DNA of 64,000 bases from Piscinibacter caeni. GTDB lineage: Bacteria > Pseudomonadota > Gammaproteobacteria > Burkholderiales > Burkholderiaceae_C. The DNA lies in the NCBI GenBank assembly GCA_003265685.1, contig QJOU01000019.1:1-64000 (forward strand), given 5' to 3'. The translations under genes were made by a program, and so were the position numbers. Under the pieces are notes generated by a model, which was given only the letters and a program-made list of their open reading frames with translations, searched no databases and was not told the origin of the DNA. Below, piece by piece: positions 50,493 through 61,021 of this stretch; position 1 is the first letter of the stretch, and each line of letters opens with the position of its first letter.

Positions 50493-51586
50493 GCCTGCAA
50501 CGCGAGCCGCGGCGGCGCGCTGCGCGTGCGGCCGGCACCGGGCGCGGCGGCCAGCGGCTCGACCAGCATCAGCACCAGCCGGCGCAGGCCGGCCCAGGGA
50601 TCGAGCGGCCAGTCCGGGTGCTTCAGGCCCTTGACCAGGCCGTCGCACACCTGCGCGGCCTCGAGCAGCGCGGCCAGGGTGTTCTCGGTCAGCACCGGCA
50701 CGGCGCGTTCGAACAGCCGTTCCTTGACGCCCCAGACCCGCTGCTCGCGCAGCGCCATCGGCAGCGGCTTGCCGGCGGCCACGGCGTCCTTGACGCGCTT
50801 GAGCGCGCGGATGTCCTCGGCCAGCGACCAGTGCACCAGCACCGCCGCCTCGCCCTCGGCTTCCAGGCCCTCGAGCATGCGCAGCGCACGCCCCACCTGG
50901 CCGGCGAGCACCGCCTCGCCGAGCTTGAACACGTCGTAGCGCGCCACGTTCAGCACCGCCGACTCGACCTGCTCGAAGCCCAGCTCGCCGGCCGGGTAGA
51001 GCAGCGCCAGCTTGCTGATCTCCTGGTGCGCGGCCAGCAGGTTGCCCTCGACGCGGTCGGCGAAGAAGGCGAGCGTGCGCTGCCCGGCCTCGCCGGCCTC
51101 CACACGCTGCTGCTGGCGCGCCAGGCGCTGCGCGATCCACTGCGGCAGCGCCTTGCGCTCGATCGGGTCGACGCGCAAGGTGACGCCGGCGCCGTCCAGC
51201 GCGGCGAACCAGGCGCTTTGCTGCTGCTGGCGGTCCAGCCGCGGCAGCTGCACCAGCGTGACCACGTCGTCGGACAGCTGCTCGCAGTAGCGCTGCAGCG
51301 CCTCCGAGCCGTCCTTGCCCGGCTTGCCGCCGGGGATGCGGATCTCGATCAGCTGGCGCTCGGCGAACAGGCTCATGGCCTGCGAGGCGCCGAGCAGGCT
51401 GCTCCAGTCGAAATGCGCGCCGCTGACGGTGTGCACCTGGCGCTCGCTGCAGCCGCTTGCGCGCGCGGCGGCGCGGATCGTGTCGCAGGCCTCCTGCGCG
51501 AGCAGCGGCTCGTCGCCCCACACCGTGTACAGCGGCTTCAGGCCGCGGGCCAGATGCTGCTCGAGCTGGTCGGGGCGGACCTGCAT
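50486..51586 (-). CDS. holA: DNA polymerase III delta subunit
   Basis: The protein has 366 aa. The clamp-loader wrench subunit begins Met-Gln-Val-Arg-Pro-Asp-Gln-Leu-Glu-Gln-His-Leu, with Pro-Leu-Tyr-Thr-Val-Trp-Gly-Asp-Glu-Pro-Leu-Leu near residue 20, the usual HolA N-terminal signature. A three-domain AAA-like layout is expected, without intact Walker motifs. It opens the beta sliding clamp. It follows lptE by 2 bases in the conserved leuS-lptE-holA order. Confidence 0.93.
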   Translation of the reverse strand: MQVRPDQLEQHLARGLKPLYTVWGDEPLLAQEACDTIRAAARASGCSERQVHTVSGAHFDWSSLLGASQAMSLFAERQLIEIRIPGGKPGKDGSEALQRYCEQLSDDVVTLVQLPRLDRQQQQSAWFAALDGAGVTLRVDPIERKALPQWIAQRLARQQQRVEAGEAGQRTLAFFADRVEGNLLAAHQEISKLALLYPAGELGFEQVESAVLNVARYDVFKLGEAVLAGQVGRALRMLEGLEAEGEAAVLVHWSLAEDIRALKRVKDAVAAGKPLPMALREQRVWGVKERLFERAVPVLTENTLAALLEAAQVCDGLVKGLKHPDWPLDPWAGLRRLVLMLVEPLAAAPGAGRTRSAPPRLALQAQ

Positions 51587-51588
51587 GC

Positions 51589-52080
51589 TCAGAGACTCAC
51601 GGCCGCGAGCCGGCGCATCACCTGCGCGACGATGTCGCCCTGCATCGCGCGGTACAGGAACGCTTCCTCCTGCTCCTTGGCCAGCGCCGCGGTCTCGCTG
51701 TAGCTGAGGTCGCGGCTGAGCAGGATCTCGGTCTCGGGGATCAGCTCGCGGCCGGCCGGCGTGCGCAGGCGGAACTTGAAGCGCGAGCGCAGCTGCAGCT
51801 CGCGCACCTGGCCGGCGGCCGTGCTGGCCACCACGCTCTTCTCGCGGCTGTCGGCCAGCGATTCGAGCACCACCTGCGCCTGCAGCGGCGACTCGACCAC
51901 CTGTGTGGTGCGGCTGGCGGCAATGCTGTCGCGCAGCTCGGCGGCCAGCAGCGACGTCGGCCCGAAGCCGGTCAAGGCGACGCTGGCAAAGCGCAGCTCG
52001 GGCGCACGGCGCAGCTCGAAGCCGCAGGCCGCCGGCAGCACGGCGGCGGCGGCCAGCAGCGAGCGCCGCGCGATCGTCAT
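51589..52080 (-). CDS. lptE: LPS-assembly lipoprotein LptE
   Basis: The protein has 163 aa from the ATG at 52080, which overlaps the leuS stop by 4 bases. A twin-arginine-looking start ([10 protein letters not shown]) leads to the lipobox [10 protein letters not shown]. Cys-Gly-Phe-X-Leu-Arg is the LptE hallmark. LptE plugs the LptD barrel encoded at 36.6 kb in this window and helps insert lipopolysaccharide in the outer membrane. Confidence 0.93.
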   Translation of the reverse strand: MTIARRSLLAAAAVLPAACGFELRRAPELRFASVALTGFGPTSLLAAELRDSIAASRTTQVVESPLQAQVVLESLADSREKSVVASTAAGQVRELQLRSRFKFRLRTPAGRELIPETEILLSRDLSYSETAALAKEQEEAFLYRAMQGDIVAQVMRRLAAVSL

Positions 52081-54701
52081 CCGACCACGACGTTGACCAG
52101 CCGCCCGGCCACCACGATCACCTTCTTGATCGCCATGCCGACCGAGAACTTGTGCAGGTCCGGGCTCTGCAGCGCGATCGCCTCGATGGCCGACTTGTCC
52201 GCACCGGCCGGCACGCGGATCGCGCCGCGCAGCTTGCCGTTGACCTGCAGCATCAGCTCGATCTCGTCGCGCGCCAGTGCGGCCGGGTCGGGCTCGGGCC
52301 AGGGCGCGCCGAGCAGGTCGCCGAAGGGCTTCGCGTAGCCGAGCTCGTTCCACAGCACCCAGGTGGTGTGCGGGCAGGCCGGGTAGAGCGCGCGCAGCAG
52401 GAGGCCGAAGCCCTCGCGCAGCAGCGCGGGCGCCTGGCCCTTGAAGCCCTCGAGCGCGTTGAGCAGCTTCATCGCGCCGGAGACGACGGTGTTGTACTGC
52501 ATGCGCTCGTAGTCGTAGCCGATCTGCTTGAGCACCGAGTGCAGCTCGTAGCGCAGCGCCTTCGCGTCGGCATCGAGCGCGGCATGGTCGAGCGCGCCGG
52601 CAGCGCGGATCGCCTCGCCGTTCTTCGCGCCGAAGCCCCACAGCCGCTTCAGGAAGCGGTTCGCACCTTCGACGCCGGCGTCGTTCCACTCGAGCGTCTG
52701 CTCGGGCGGCGAGGCGAACATCACGAACAGCCGCGCGGTGTCGGCGCCGTAGCGGTCGATCAGCTCCTGCGGGTCGACGCCGTTGTTCTTCGACTTCGAC
52801 ATCGTGCCCACGCCCTCGTAGGTCACGGCCGAGCCGTCGCTCTTGAGCTTCGCGCCGGTGATCTTGCCGGCCTCGTCGAAGGTGTTCTCCACCTCGTGCG
52901 GCCAGAAGTACTCGATGCCGCCCTTCTCGCCCTTGCGCGAGTAGATGTGGTTCAGCACCATGCCCTGCGTCAGCAGGCGCGTGAAGGGCTCGTCGACCTT
53001 CACCAGGTGCAGGTCGCGCATCACCTTGGTCCAGAAGCGCGCGTACAGCAGGTGCAGGATGGCGTGTTCGATGCCGCCGATGTACTGGTCCATCGGCATC
53101 CAGTACTGCGTGCCGGCGCCGACCATCGCCAGGTCGTTCTTCGGGTCGCAGTAGCGCATGAAGTACCACGAGCTGTCCACGAAGGTGTCCATCGTGTCGG
53201 TCTCGCGGCGGGCGCTCTTGCCGCACTGCGGGCAGGCCACCTTCAGGAAGCTCTCGCACTTGTTCAGCGGGTTGCCCGAGCCGTCCGGGATCAGGTCTTC
53301 CGGCAGCACGACCGGCAGGTCCTTCTCGGGCACCGGCACGCTGCCGCAGGCGTCGCAGTGGATGATGGGGATGGGCGTGCCCCAGTAGCGCTGGCGGCTG
53401 ATGCCCCAGTCGCGCAGGCGCCAGGTGACCTTCTTGTCACCGAGGCCCTTGGCATGCAGCGCCTGGGCCACCGCGTCGACCGCGCGCGCGTAGGGCAGGC
53501 CGCTGTACAGGTCGGAGTTGATCGTGACGCCGCGTTCCTTGTCGGCGTACCACTCCTGCCAGCGCTCGTAGTCGTAGTGCTCGCCGTCGACGTGCACCAC
53601 CTGCACGATGTCGATGCCGTACTTCTTGGCGAACGCGAAGTCGCGCTCGTCGTGCGCCGGCACGCCCATCACGGCGCCGTCGCCGTAGCTCATCAGCACG
53701 TAGTTGCCCACCCACACCGGCACCGGCTCGTGGGTCAGCGGGTGCTCGACCACGAAGGCGGTGGGCACGCCCTTCTTCTCGAGCGTGGCCAGCTCGGCCT
53801 CGGTGGTACCGCCGGCCTTGCATTCCTCGAGGAAGGCGGCGACCTTCGGGTCGCTCTTCGCGGCCTGCAGCGCGATCGGGTGCTCGGGCGCGACGGCGCA
53901 GAAGGTCACGCCCATGATGGTGTCGGCACGCGTCGTGAAGACGTACATGCGGCCGCCGCCGATGAGCTGCCCATCCGCGCCGGCGATGTGGTGCGTGAAC
54001 GCGAAGCGCACGCCCTCGCTGCGGCCGATCCAGTTCTCCTGCATCAGCCTGACGCGCTCGGGCCAGCCGGGCAGCTGCTGCTGCACGTGGTCGAGCAGCT
54101 CCTGCGCGTACTGGGTGATCTTCAGGTAGTAGCCCGGGATCTCGCGCTTCTCGACCAGCGCGCCGCTGCGCCAGCCGCGGCCGTCGATCACCTGCTCGTT
54201 GGCCAGCACCGTCTGGTCGACCGGGTCCCAGTTGACCACCTGCGTGCGCCGCTCGGCGATGCCGGCCTTGAGCATCTGCAGGAACAGCCACTGGTTCCAC
54301 TTGTAGTACTCGGGCGAGCAGGTGGCGACCTCGCGCGACCAGTCGATCGCCAGGCCCATGGCCTGCATCTGGCCCTTCATGTGGGCGATGTTCTCGTAGG
54401 TCCACTTCGCCGGCGGGACCTTGTTCTTCATCGCCGCGTTCTCGGCCGGCAGGCCGAAGGCGTCCCAGCCCATCGGCATCAGCACGTTCATGCCCTTCAT
54501 GCGCAGCTGGCGCGCGAGCATGTCGTTGATGGTGTAGTTGCGCACGTGCCCCATGTGCAGCTTGCCGCTGGGGTAGGGCAGCATCGAGCAGGCGTAGAAC
54601 TTCGGCTTGCGCGGGTCCTCGGTGACTCGGTAGGCGTCGGCGGAGCGCCACGCGGCCTGCGCGGCACGCTCGATCTCGCTGGGTTTGAAGTCGGGGCTCA
54701 T
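52077..54701 (-). CDS. leuS: Leucyl-tRNA synthetase
   Basis: The protein has 874 aa, full length. Class I synthetase with the HIGH motif as Pro-Ser-Gly-Lys-Leu-His-Met-Gly-His (about 41-49) and the KMSKS motif as Thr-Met-Ser-Lys-Ser-Lys-Asn-Asn-Gly. The CP1 editing domain in between contains Thr-Thr-Arg-Ala-Asp-Thr and Gly-Val-Pro-Ala-His-Asp-Glu-Arg-Asp. Four cysteines in Cys-Asp-Ala-Cys and Cys-Pro-Gln-Cys suggest a zinc site. It charges tRNA-Leu and edits mischarged products. Confidence 0.97.
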   Translation of the reverse strand: MSPDFKPSEIERAAQAAWRSADAYRVTEDPRKPKFYACSMLPYPSGKLHMGHVRNYTINDMLARQLRMKGMNVLMPMGWDAFGLPAENAAMKNKVPPAKWTYENIAHMKGQMQAMGLAIDWSREVATCSPEYYKWNQWLFLQMLKAGIAERRTQVVNWDPVDQTVLANEQVIDGRGWRSGALVEKREIPGYYLKITQYAQELLDHVQQQLPGWPERVRLMQENWIGRSEGVRFAFTHHIAGADGQLIGGGRMYVFTTRADTIMGVTFCAVAPEHPIALQAAKSDPKVAAFLEECKAGGTTEAELATLEKKGVPTAFVVEHPLTHEPVPVWVGNYVLMSYGDGAVMGVPAHDERDFAFAKKYGIDIVQVVHVDGEHYDYERWQEWYADKERGVTINSDLYSGLPYARAVDAVAQALHAKGLGDKKVTWRLRDWGISRQRYWGTPIPIIHCDACGSVPVPEKDLPVVLPEDLIPDGSGNPLNKCESFLKVACPQCGKSARRETDTMDTFVDSSWYFMRYCDPKNDLAMVGAGTQYWMPMDQYIGGIEHAILHLLYARFWTKVMRDLHLVKVDEPFTRLLTQGMVLNHIYSRKGEKGGIEYFWPHEVENTFDEAGKITGAKLKSDGSAVTYEGVGTMSKSKNNGVDPQELIDRYGADTARLFVMFASPPEQTLEWNDAGVEGANRFLKRLWGFGAKNGEAIRAAGALDHAALDADAKALRYELHSVLKQIGYDYERMQYNTVVSGAMKLLNALEGFKGQAPALLREGFGLLLRALYPACPHTTWVLWNELGYAKPFGDLLGAPWPEPDPAALARDEIELMLQVNGKLRGAIRVPAGADKSAIEAIALQSPDLHKFSVGMAIKKVIVVAGRLVNVVVG

Positions 54702-54764
54702 GGCGTGCGCAGCGGCGCGTCGGGGTTGACCCGCGATTATAGAAACCGGGCCTGCGCCCGCAGT

Positions 54765-55187
<423 letters not shown>

Positions 55188-55188
55188 G

Positions 55189-55845
55189 TCAGCTTTCCGA
55201 CGCCGAATCGGCGAGCATCTCGCGCAGGTCGTGCGCGAAGCCTTCGAGATCCGCCTCGCACGCGCCCACCAGCTTGCCGAAGATGTTGTAGGCCAGCACG
55301 GCGGGGATCGCGACGGCCAGGCCGGCCGCCGTCATCACCAGCGCCTCGCCGACCGGGCCCGAGACCTTGTCGATCGTGATGGTGCCGGCCGCCGAGATGC
55401 CCACCAGCGCGTGGTAGATGCCCCAGACGGTGCCGAACAGGCCGACGAAGGGCGCGGTGCTGCCGATCGAGGCGAGCAGCACCTGGCCGAACTGCAGCTG
55501 CGCCAGCACCGCGTGCAACGCGTCGCGCAGGCGGCGCGTGAGCTGCGAGCCGAGCCGGCCGTGCGACTCGAGCGTCGTGCCCGCGGGCTGCGCGGTGGCC
55601 GCCTCCAGCAGCGGCCGCAGCACGCCCTCGCGGTCGAAGGCCGGCATCTGCGTGCGCGCCGCCGCGAGCGAGGGCGCGGCCCAGAACGCCGGCACCGCAC
55701 GCGCCAGGTCCTGCCGCACGCGGCGCAGCAGCCAGCCCTTCCAGAAGATCAGCACCCAGGCGCAGACCGACATCGCGAGCAGCAGCGTCGCCACCCCGCG
55801 CGTGATCGCGTCGCCCTGCTCCCAGAAATGGGCCAGGCCCTCCAT
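55189..55845 (-). CDS. exbB: ExbB/TolQ/MotA-family proton channel
   Basis: The protein has 218 aa. TM1 lies about residues 15-35; TM2 and TM3 are in the C-terminal half with Gly-Ser-Thr-Ala-Pro-Phe-Val-Gly-Leu-Phe-Gly-Thr-Val-Trp-Gly-Ile and Thr-Ala-Ala-Gly-Leu-Ala-Val-Ala-Ile-Pro-Ala-Val, the proton-pathway helices of the family. It forms a pentameric ring around ExbD. The start codon shares one base with the dapB stop (TGATG type overlap), and exbD follows after one base. Confidence 0.92.
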   Translation of the reverse strand: MEGLAHFWEQGDAITRGVATLLLAMSVCAWVLIFWKGWLLRRVRQDLARAVPAFWAAPSLAAARTQMPAFDREGVLRPLLEAATAQPAGTTLESHGRLGSQLTRRLRDALHAVLAQLQFGQVLLASIGSTAPFVGLFGTVWGIYHALVGISAAGTITIDKVSGPVGEALVMTAAGLAVAIPAVLAYNIFGKLVGACEADLEGFAHDLREMLADSASES

Positions 55846-56651
55846 CAGCGCAGGCCCAGCACCTCGTCCATGCCGTACAGGCCCGGGCCGCGCGCTGCGA
55901 CGAAACGCGCGGCGCGCAGCGCGCCCTGGGCGAAGTTGGCGCGGCTGGTCGCCTGGTGGCGGATCTCCACCCGCTCGCCGGTGCCGGCGAACAGCACGGT
56001 GTGGTCGCCGACGATGTCGCCGCCGCGCACGGTGGCGAAGCCGATGCTGCCGGCGCGGCGTTCACCGGTGATGCCTTCGCGGGCGTAGACCGCACAGTCC
56101 TTCAGCTCCTGGCCGAGCGCCTGCGCCAGCACCTCGCCCATCTTCAGCGCGGTGCCGCTGGGCGCGTCGACCTTGTGGCGGTGGTGCGCCTCGACGACCT
56201 CGATGTCGTAGCCCTCGTTGAGCGTGCGTGCGGCCAGGTCGAGCAGCTTGAGCACCACGTTGACGCCGACGCTCATGTTGGGCGCCAGCACGATGCCGAC
56301 GGCCTTCGCGTGCTCGGCGATCTGCGCCTTCTGCGCCTCGCTGAAGCCGGTGGTGCCGATCACCGCGCGCACGCCGAGCTCGCGGCAGGCGGCCAGGTGG
56401 GCGAGCGTGCCCTCGGGCCGGGTGAAGTCGATCAGCACGTCGCAGCCGGCCAGGCCGGCACGCAGGTCGGACGTGATCGCCACGCCGCACGGGCTGCCGA
56501 GGAAGGCGCTGGCGTCCTGGCCGAGCGCCGGGCTGGACGGGATGTCGAGTGCGCCGCCGAGCGCCAGGTCGGTACTGCCGCGCACCGACTCGATCAGCAT
56601 GCGCCCCATGCGGCCGGAGGCGCCGGCCACCGCCACGCGCAGCACGCTCAC
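55845..56651 (-). CDS. dapB: 4-hydroxy-tetrahydrodipicolinate reductase
   Basis: The protein has 268 aa from the GTG at 56651, which overlaps the bamE stop by 4 bases. NAD(P)-binding Val-Ala-Gly-Ala-Ser-Gly-Arg-Met-Gly (about 8-16), Gly-Thr-Thr-Gly-Phe, and the substrate-site signature [15 protein letters not shown] (His-His and Lys catalytic) are all intact. It reduces dipicolinate precursors in the diaminopimelate/lysine pathway, which also feeds peptidoglycan. Confidence 0.96.
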   Translation of the reverse strand: MSVLRVAVAGASGRMGRMLIESVRGSTDLALGGALDIPSSPALGQDASAFLGSPCGVAITSDLRAGLAGCDVLIDFTRPEGTLAHLAACRELGVRAVIGTTGFSEAQKAQIAEHAKAVGIVLAPNMSVGVNVVLKLLDLAARTLNEGYDIEVVEAHHRHKVDAPSGTALKMGEVLAQALGQELKDCAVYAREGITGERRAGSIGFATVRGGDIVGDHTVLFAGTGERVEIRHQATSRANFAQGALRAARFVAARGPGLYGMDEVLGLR

Positions 56652-57169
56652 GGGGTGCCCTCCAGCGGCGGGTAGCTGCGCGCCGGGCCGCTGGGCTCCG
56701 GCTCGGCGGCGGGCGGCTTGCGCGGCACCGGCAGGGCCTTGAGCTGCTCGTCGTTGAGGGCCAGCGGCGGCGCCTGGCGCGAGGTCTTGAAGGTGTCGAT
56801 CGAGGCGACGAACTCGCGTTCGGCGGGCAGCTCGCCGCCGGTCTCGATGCTCTTCAGCGTCTCGCCGTCGAAGCGCACCACCACCCGGCGCAGCTGCGGT
56901 TCGGCACCCTGACGACGGATCGTGAAGACGTAGTCCCAGCGGTCGGCGTGGAAGGCATCGGTCAGCAGCGGCGAGCCGAGGATGTCGCGCACCTGGGTGC
57001 GGTTCATGCCGACGCGCACCGCCTCGGCCTGCTCGCGCGTGACGACGTTGCCCTGCACCACCTCGACGCGATAGGGCGTGACCACGCCGAGGAAGTTGTC
57101 CGAGGACTGCAGCGAACTGCAGCCGGCCAGCACGGCCAGGCCGGCGGCGAGCAGGAAACGAGAGGACAT
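56648..57169 (-). CDS. bamE: Outer-membrane assembly lipoprotein BamE
   Basis: The protein has 173 aa. The signal ends in the lipobox Val-Leu-Ala-Gly-Cys-Ser-Ser. The mature part has the SmpA/OmlA fold with [13 protein letters not shown] and [14 protein letters not shown]. BamE is part of the BAM complex that folds outer-membrane proteins. A Pro-rich C-terminal extension is present. It is divergent from fur, a conserved arrangement. Confidence 0.95.
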   Translation of the reverse strand: MSSRFLLAAGLAVLAGCSSLQSSDNFLGVVTPYRVEVVQGNVVTREQAEAVRVGMNRTQVRDILGSPLLTDAFHADRWDYVFTIRRQGAEPQLRRVVVRFDGETLKSIETGGELPAEREFVASIDTFKTSRQAPPLALNDEQLKALPVPRKPPAAEPEPSGPARSYPPLEGTP

Positions 57170-57212
57170 GATGCGCCTGGGGACGGCCGCGCGGCCGCGC
57201 GGGCAACCTCGA

Positions 57213-57218
57213 TATGAT
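57213..57218 (+). promoter_or_regulatory. Candidate -10 box for fur
   Basis: TATGAT, two mismatches from consensus, lies 51 bases before the fur ATG in the short bamE-fur gap. No clear -35 element is present in the GC-rich sequence upstream. Confidence 0.4.
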
Positions 57219-57268
57219 CGGCGCATTCTAGCGTTCGGCCCTCCGCGGCCGGGCCCGTACCGAGCCCC

Positions 57269-57697
57269 ATGAGCCACGCCGACGAACTCAAGAACAGCGG
57301 CCTGAAGGCGACGCTGCCACGCATCAAGGTGCTGGAGGTGTTCCAGCGCAGCACCCAGCGCCACATGAGCGCCGAGGACGTCTACAAGCACCTGCTGGCC
57401 GAGGGCGCGGACGTCGGCTTGGCCACCGTCTACCGGGTGCTGATGCAGTTCGAGCAGGCCGGCATCCTCTCGCGCAACCACTTCGAGAGCGGCAAGGCGG
57501 TCTTCGAGCTGAACGAGGGCAAGCACCACGACCACCTGGTGTGCCTGGATTGCGGCCGGGTCGAGGAGTTCTACGACCCCGAGATCGAGAAGCGCCAGAA
57601 GTCCATCGCGCAGACCCGCGGCTTCGAGCTGCAGGACCATGCGCTGGCCCTGTACGCCAACTGCACCAAGAAGGGCTGCCCGCACCGGGGCAAGTGA
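57269..57697 (+). CDS. fur: Ferric uptake regulator Fur
   Basis: The protein has 142 aa. Winged-helix domain about 1-82 with [11 protein letters not shown] and the recognition region Gly-Leu-Ala-Thr-Val-Tyr-Arg-Val-Leu. The metal sites include His-His-Asp-His (about 88-91), Cys-Leu-Asp-Cys and a C-terminal Cys-Thr-Lys-Lys-Gly-Cys. It represses iron-uptake genes when Fe2+ is bound. It ends 6 bases from the convergent hprK gene; a palindrome spans both stops. Confidence 0.96.
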   Translation: MSHADELKNSGLKATLPRIKVLEVFQRSTQRHMSAEDVYKHLLAEGADVGLATVYRVLMQFEQAGILSRNHFESGKAVFELNEGKHHDHLVCLDCGRVEEFYDPEIEKRQKSIAQTRGFELQDHALALYANCTKKGCPHRGK

Positions 57698-57707
57698 GCC
57701 GGCTCAC
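57694..57707. repeat. Palindrome spanning the fur and hprK stop codons
   Basis: GTGAGCCGGCTCAC is a perfect 14-base palindrome that contains the TGA of fur on one strand and the TGA of hprK on the other. There is no T-run, so termination would need another signal. Confidence 0.6.
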
Positions 57708-58654
57708 TCCGGCTTCTGCATCGCCTTCTGGTGCCGTTCGATGAACTCCTGGTAGGTGTCGATGCCGCGCAGCTGCAGGATGGTGTTGCGCACCGCCGCC
57801 TCCACCAGCACCGCCAGGTTGCGGCCCGCGTCCACCGCGATCACCGCCTTGCGCACCGGCACGTCGAGGATGTCCTCGTACAGCGGTTCGTAGGGCAGGC
57901 GCTCGAACTCGCGCTCCATCGTCTCCTTGCGCACCAGGTGGACGATCAGCTTCAGGCGCATCTTCCGCCGCACCGCGGTCTCGCCGAAGATCGCCTTGAT
58001 GTCCAGCAGCCCGATGCCGCGCACCTCGAGCAGGTTGAGCAGCAGCTCGGGGCAGCGGCCTTCCAGCGAGGTCTGCGACACGCGGTACAGGTCGACCGCG
58101 TCGTCGGCCACCAGGCCGTGACCGCGCGAAATCAGCTCCAGCCCGAGTTCGCTCTTGCCCAGGCCGGACTCACCCGTCAGCAGCACGCCCAGGCCGAGGA
58201 TGTCCATGAACACGCCGTGGCGGGTGGTGCGCTCGGCGAAGTGCTGGCTGAGGTAGCCGCGCACCACGTCGATCACGTGGCCGGCCGATTCGGCGGTGGA
58301 GAACAGCGGGATGTCGGCGCGGTCGCACATCGCGACCAGCTTGTCCGGCGGCACCTGGCCGTCGGCCACGATCAGCACCGGCGGCTCGAGCGTGACGATG
58401 CGCGAGATGCGGCGCTCGGCCACCTCGGGCGTGGCCTCGCCGAGGTAGGCCACCTCGCGCCGGCCGACGATCTGCACCCGGTAGGGGTGGATGTAGTTGA
58501 GGTAGCCGACCAGGTCGGCCGCCGACTGCGCGTTGCGCACCGCGGCCTCGTCGAAGCGCCGCTCCGGATGGGCATGACCGGCGATCCATTCCCACTGGAG
58601 CGCCTCCCGGTGCTCCTCGAACAGCGCCTCGGCGCTGATGACGGTGGGCTTCAC
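57704..58654 (-). CDS. hprK: HPr kinase/phosphorylase
   Basis: The protein has 316 aa from a GTG at 58654. The N-terminal domain (about 1-130) precedes the kinase core with the P-loop Gly-Glu-Ser-Gly-Leu-Gly-Lys-Ser and Gly-Leu-Val-Ala-Asp-Asp-Ala-Val. The HprK signature [10 protein letters not shown] is near residue 205. In proteobacteria it modifies the HPr protein of the nitrogen-type phosphotransferase system, coupling carbon and nitrogen signals. It lies 10 bases downstream of ptsN. Confidence 0.95.
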   Translation of the reverse strand: MKPTVISAEALFEEHREALQWEWIAGHAHPERRFDEAAVRNAQSAADLVGYLNYIHPYRVQIVGRREVAYLGEATPEVAERRISRIVTLEPPVLIVADGQVPPDKLVAMCDRADIPLFSTAESAGHVIDVVRGYLSQHFAERTTRHGVFMDILGLGVLLTGESGLGKSELGLELISRGHGLVADDAVDLYRVSQTSLEGRCPELLLNLLEVRGIGLLDIKAIFGETAVRRKMRLKLIVHLVRKETMEREFERLPYEPLYEDILDVPVRKAVIAVDAGRNLAVLVEAAVRNTILQLRGIDTYQEFIERHQKAMQKPE

Positions 58655-58664
58655 TGCGCGGCTG

Positions 58665-59135
58665 TCAGGCGACCGACTTGAGCGGCTCCCAGTTGGCGAT
58701 CAGCTCGTGCACCTTGGCGGCATCGCCTTCGGTCTTGAGACGTTCGCGCAACTCGCGGTCGGACAGCATTTCCGCGATCTCGGAGAGGATCTCCAGGTGC
58801 CGCTGCGTCGCCGCCTCGGGCACCAGCAGGAAGATCAGCAGCACCACCGGCTCGTCGTCCGGCGCATCGAAGGGGATGGGCTGCTGCACGCGCAGCACCG
58901 CCGCCAGCGGGTTCTTCAGGCCCTTGATGCGGCCGTGCGGGATGGCCACGCCGTGGCCCAGGCCGGTCGAGCCGAGGCGCTCGCGTGCGAACAGGTTGTC
59001 GGCCACCGTGGCGCGCGCGATCGCGTGCTGGTTCTCGAACAGCAGGCCGGCCTGCTCGAAGGCCCTCTTCTTGCTCGTGGCATCGACATCCACGAGCACG
59101 TTGCTGGGCGGCAGGATGGCGGCGAGACGGTTCAT
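58665..59135 (-). CDS. ptsN: PTS IIA-Ntr regulatory protein
   Basis: The protein has 156 aa from the ATG at 59135. The IIA domain has the phospho-acceptor His in Gly-Val-Ala-Ile-Pro-His-Gly-Arg (about residue 71), and the C-terminal Phe-Leu-Leu-Val-Pro-Glu segment. It receives phosphate from the Ntr PTS relay and regulates potassium transport and nitrogen metabolism by protein contact. hprK follows closely. A terminator lies between it and hpf upstream, so it needs its own promoter. Confidence 0.93.
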   Translation of the reverse strand: MNRLAAILPPSNVLVDVDATSKKRAFEQAGLLFENQHAIARATVADNLFARERLGSTGLGHGVAIPHGRIKGLKNPLAAVLRVQQPIPFDAPDDEPVVLLIFLLVPEAATQRHLEILSEIAEMLSDRELRERLKTEGDAAKVHELIANWEPLKSVA

Positions 59136-59313
59136 CGTGGGAACGAGTCGGGAGCCGGGGCTCGTGGCGGCCGACGGGTTGTCGACCGGGCCTTGAATTA
59201 TGGAGTCGCCTCTTGCCGATGGGTTCAACTGGAGGGGGGCGACGAGAAGCATTCTGCACTTGGTGCTGCGTCGCAGCAACGGTCCCCGCCCCCCGGCTCG
59301 CGGGCCGGACAGA

Positions 59314-59338
59314 CAAAAAGCGGCCCAGGGGCCGCTTT
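59314..59338 (-). terminator. Intrinsic terminator after hpf
   Basis: On the minus strand AGCGGCC-CCTG-GGCCGCT is followed by TTTTGTCTG. The 7-bp stem with T-run begins 18 bases after the hpf stop at 59356. It should end most hpf transcription before ptsN; the gap 59136-59313 must then hold a ptsN promoter (a CATAAT-like -10 is seen near 59200). Confidence 0.75.
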
Positions 59339-59355
59339 CTCAGGGTGAGCCCGGA

Positions 59356-59697
59356 TCAGGGCGCCGGGGCGTCGATCCGCTTGGCGGCGAGATGATGATG
59401 GTCCTGAAGCTTGTCCTTGTGGCGGCAGACCTGCCGGTCGAGCTTGTCCATCAGCTGGTCGATGGCAGCGTACAGGTCCTCGTGCGACTGCTCGACGAAG
59501 ATGTCCTTGCCCTTGACATGCAGCGTCACCTCGGCCTTCTGCCTTCGTTCCTTCTCCTTCAGCTTTTCCACCGTCAGCAGCACGTTGACATCCACCACCT
59601 GGTCGAAATGTCGCGTGACCCGTTCCAGCTTCGTGAGCACGTACTCACGCAATGCGGGGGTCACCTCGAGGTGATGTCCGCTGATCGTCAGGTTCAT
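59356..59697 (-). CDS. hpf: Ribosome hibernation-promoting factor (short HPF/RaiA family)
   Basis: The protein has 113 aa from the ATG at 59697, with AAAGGAG upstream. The sigma-54-modulation fold begins [17 protein letters not shown] and continues with Leu-Tyr-Ala-Ala-Ile-Asp. It binds the 30S subunit near the decoding site and promotes inactive ribosomes in stationary phase. The short length means it acts without the C-terminal dimerisation domain of long HPF. rpoN, often next to it, is not in this window. Confidence 0.93.
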   Translation of the reverse strand: MNLTISGHHLEVTPALREYVLTKLERVTRHFDQVVDVNVLLTVEKLKEKERRQKAEVTLHVKGKDIFVEQSHEDLYAAIDQLMDKLDRQVCRHKDKLQDHHHLAAKRIDAPAP

Positions 59698-60045
59698 CGA
59701 GGACTCCTTTCGCGGGGGAAGAAAGCGCGGGGGATGCAGGGGAATGAGGAGCGGGGCGGGGGCGGGTCTCGGGCCTGCCCGCGGCGGGGTAGGCGAGGCC
59801 AGTGTGCCGGCTAACCCTCGGGGTGACAAGCGGGAGACACCAACCGTCACGGTGCAATAATGCGCGCTGGTCCCCTTGCGGAGATGTTGTTGGACAGCAG
59901 CCCTACGCGGTGACCGTCCGCTCCCGGCAGGCCGCCTGCGCTGGCGGCCCCGGCCTGGAGTGAGGCGGTTCCCGGCCCTTCACCAGCCCACCGTTGCACC
60001 CAGGTCCGCCGGCGCGCCTCGCGCCGGCCTGCCGACGGAGCCTCC
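59698..60045. other. 348-bp divergent gap between hpf and corA, long corA leader
   Basis: A -10-like AATAAT (59856-59861, + strand) would give corA a leader of ~180 bases that is rich in short inverted repeats (for example GGCCGCC and GGCGGCC around 59930-59960). This could fold into a regulatory structure such as a Mg2+-sensing leader. No known riboswitch family was recognised. The hpf promoter must also lie here. Confidence 0.35.
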
Positions 60046-61008
60046 ATGCTGAACGTCTTCACGCTGGCCAACGGCCGGTTGTTCCAGGAAGAGATCGAGA
60101 GCCTCGACGCGCTCGCCGGCCTGAAGCCGATCTGGGTCGACCTGGACGCGCCCACGCCGGAGGAGAAGGGCTGGATCTCGCAGCACTTCGGCCTGACCAT
60201 CCCGCAGGACGTGGTCGACGACGACCTGGAGGAGTCCGCCCGCTTCTACGAAGAGGACAACGGCGAGCTGCACATCCGCTCCGACTTCCTGATCGACGAC
60301 GAGGAGCGCTCGCGCAACGTGCGCGTGGCCTTCATCCTGTTCAAGAACGTGCTGTTCTCGGTGCACGGCGAGGACCTGCCGGTGTTCCGCCTGCTGCGCC
60401 TGCGGGCGCGCCGCATCCCGGCGCTGATCGAGGATGCCAAGGACGTGCTGCTCAAGCTCTACGACGCCGACGCCGAGTACAGCGCCGATGCGCTCGAGGG
60501 CGTGTACGACAGCCTGGAGGCGGTCAGCGCGCGCGTGCTCAAGCAGGACGTGAACGACCAGGTGGCCGGCGAGGCGCTCGCCGCCATCGCGCGCGAGGAA
60601 GACCTGAACGGGCGTATCCGCCGCAACGTGATGGACACGCGCCGCGCGGTCAGCTTCATGATGCGCAGCCGGCTGCTGAATGCCGAGCAGTTCGAGGAGG
60701 CGCGCCAGATCCTGCGCGACATCGACTCGCTCGACTCGCACACCACCTTCCTGTTCGACAAGATCAACTTCCTGATGAACGCCACGGTCGGCTTCATCAA
60801 CATCAACCAGAACAAGATCATCAAGATCTTCTCGGTGGCCAGCGTCGCGCTGCTGCCGCCGACGCTGATCGCCAGCATCTACGGCATGAACTTCCAGGCC
60901 ATGCCGGAGCTGAACTGGCGCTTCGGCTACCCGTTCGCGCTGGCGCTGATGATCGCCTCGGTGGCCGCGCCGTTCATCTACTTCCGGCGCAAGGGCTGGC
61001 TGCGCTGA
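60046..61008 (+). CDS. corA: Magnesium/cobalt transporter CorA
   Basis: The protein has 320 aa. A long N-terminal cytoplasmic domain, rich in acidic residues and helices, is followed by two C-terminal transmembrane helices. The first ends in the family motif Tyr-Gly-Met-Asn-Phe (about residues 283-287), the ion-selectivity loop. It forms a pentamer that lets Mg2+ enter the cell. The basic C-terminus Arg-Arg-Lys-Gly-Trp-Leu-Arg is typical. The 5' leader is unusually long. Confidence 0.93.
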   Translation: MLNVFTLANGRLFQEEIESLDALAGLKPIWVDLDAPTPEEKGWISQHFGLTIPQDVVDDDLEESARFYEEDNGELHIRSDFLIDDEERSRNVRVAFILFKNVLFSVHGEDLPVFRLLRLRARRIPALIEDAKDVLLKLYDADAEYSADALEGVYDSLEAVSARVLKQDVNDQVAGEALAAIAREEDLNGRIRRNVMDTRRAVSFMMRSRLLNAEQFEEARQILRDIDSLDSHTTFLFDKINFLMNATVGFININQNKIIKIFSVASVALLPPTLIASIYGMNFQAMPELNWRFGYPFALALMIASVAAPFIYFRRKGWLR

Positions 61009-61021
61009 CCTCGGCAGGTCA
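61006..61021. repeat. Inverted repeat spanning the corA and NTF2-gene stop codons
   Basis: TGACCT-CGGC-AGGTCA is a perfect 6-bp stem with a 4-base loop. The left arm begins with the corA TGA and the right arm contains the complement of the stop of the convergent gene. It has no T-run. Confidence 0.5.
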
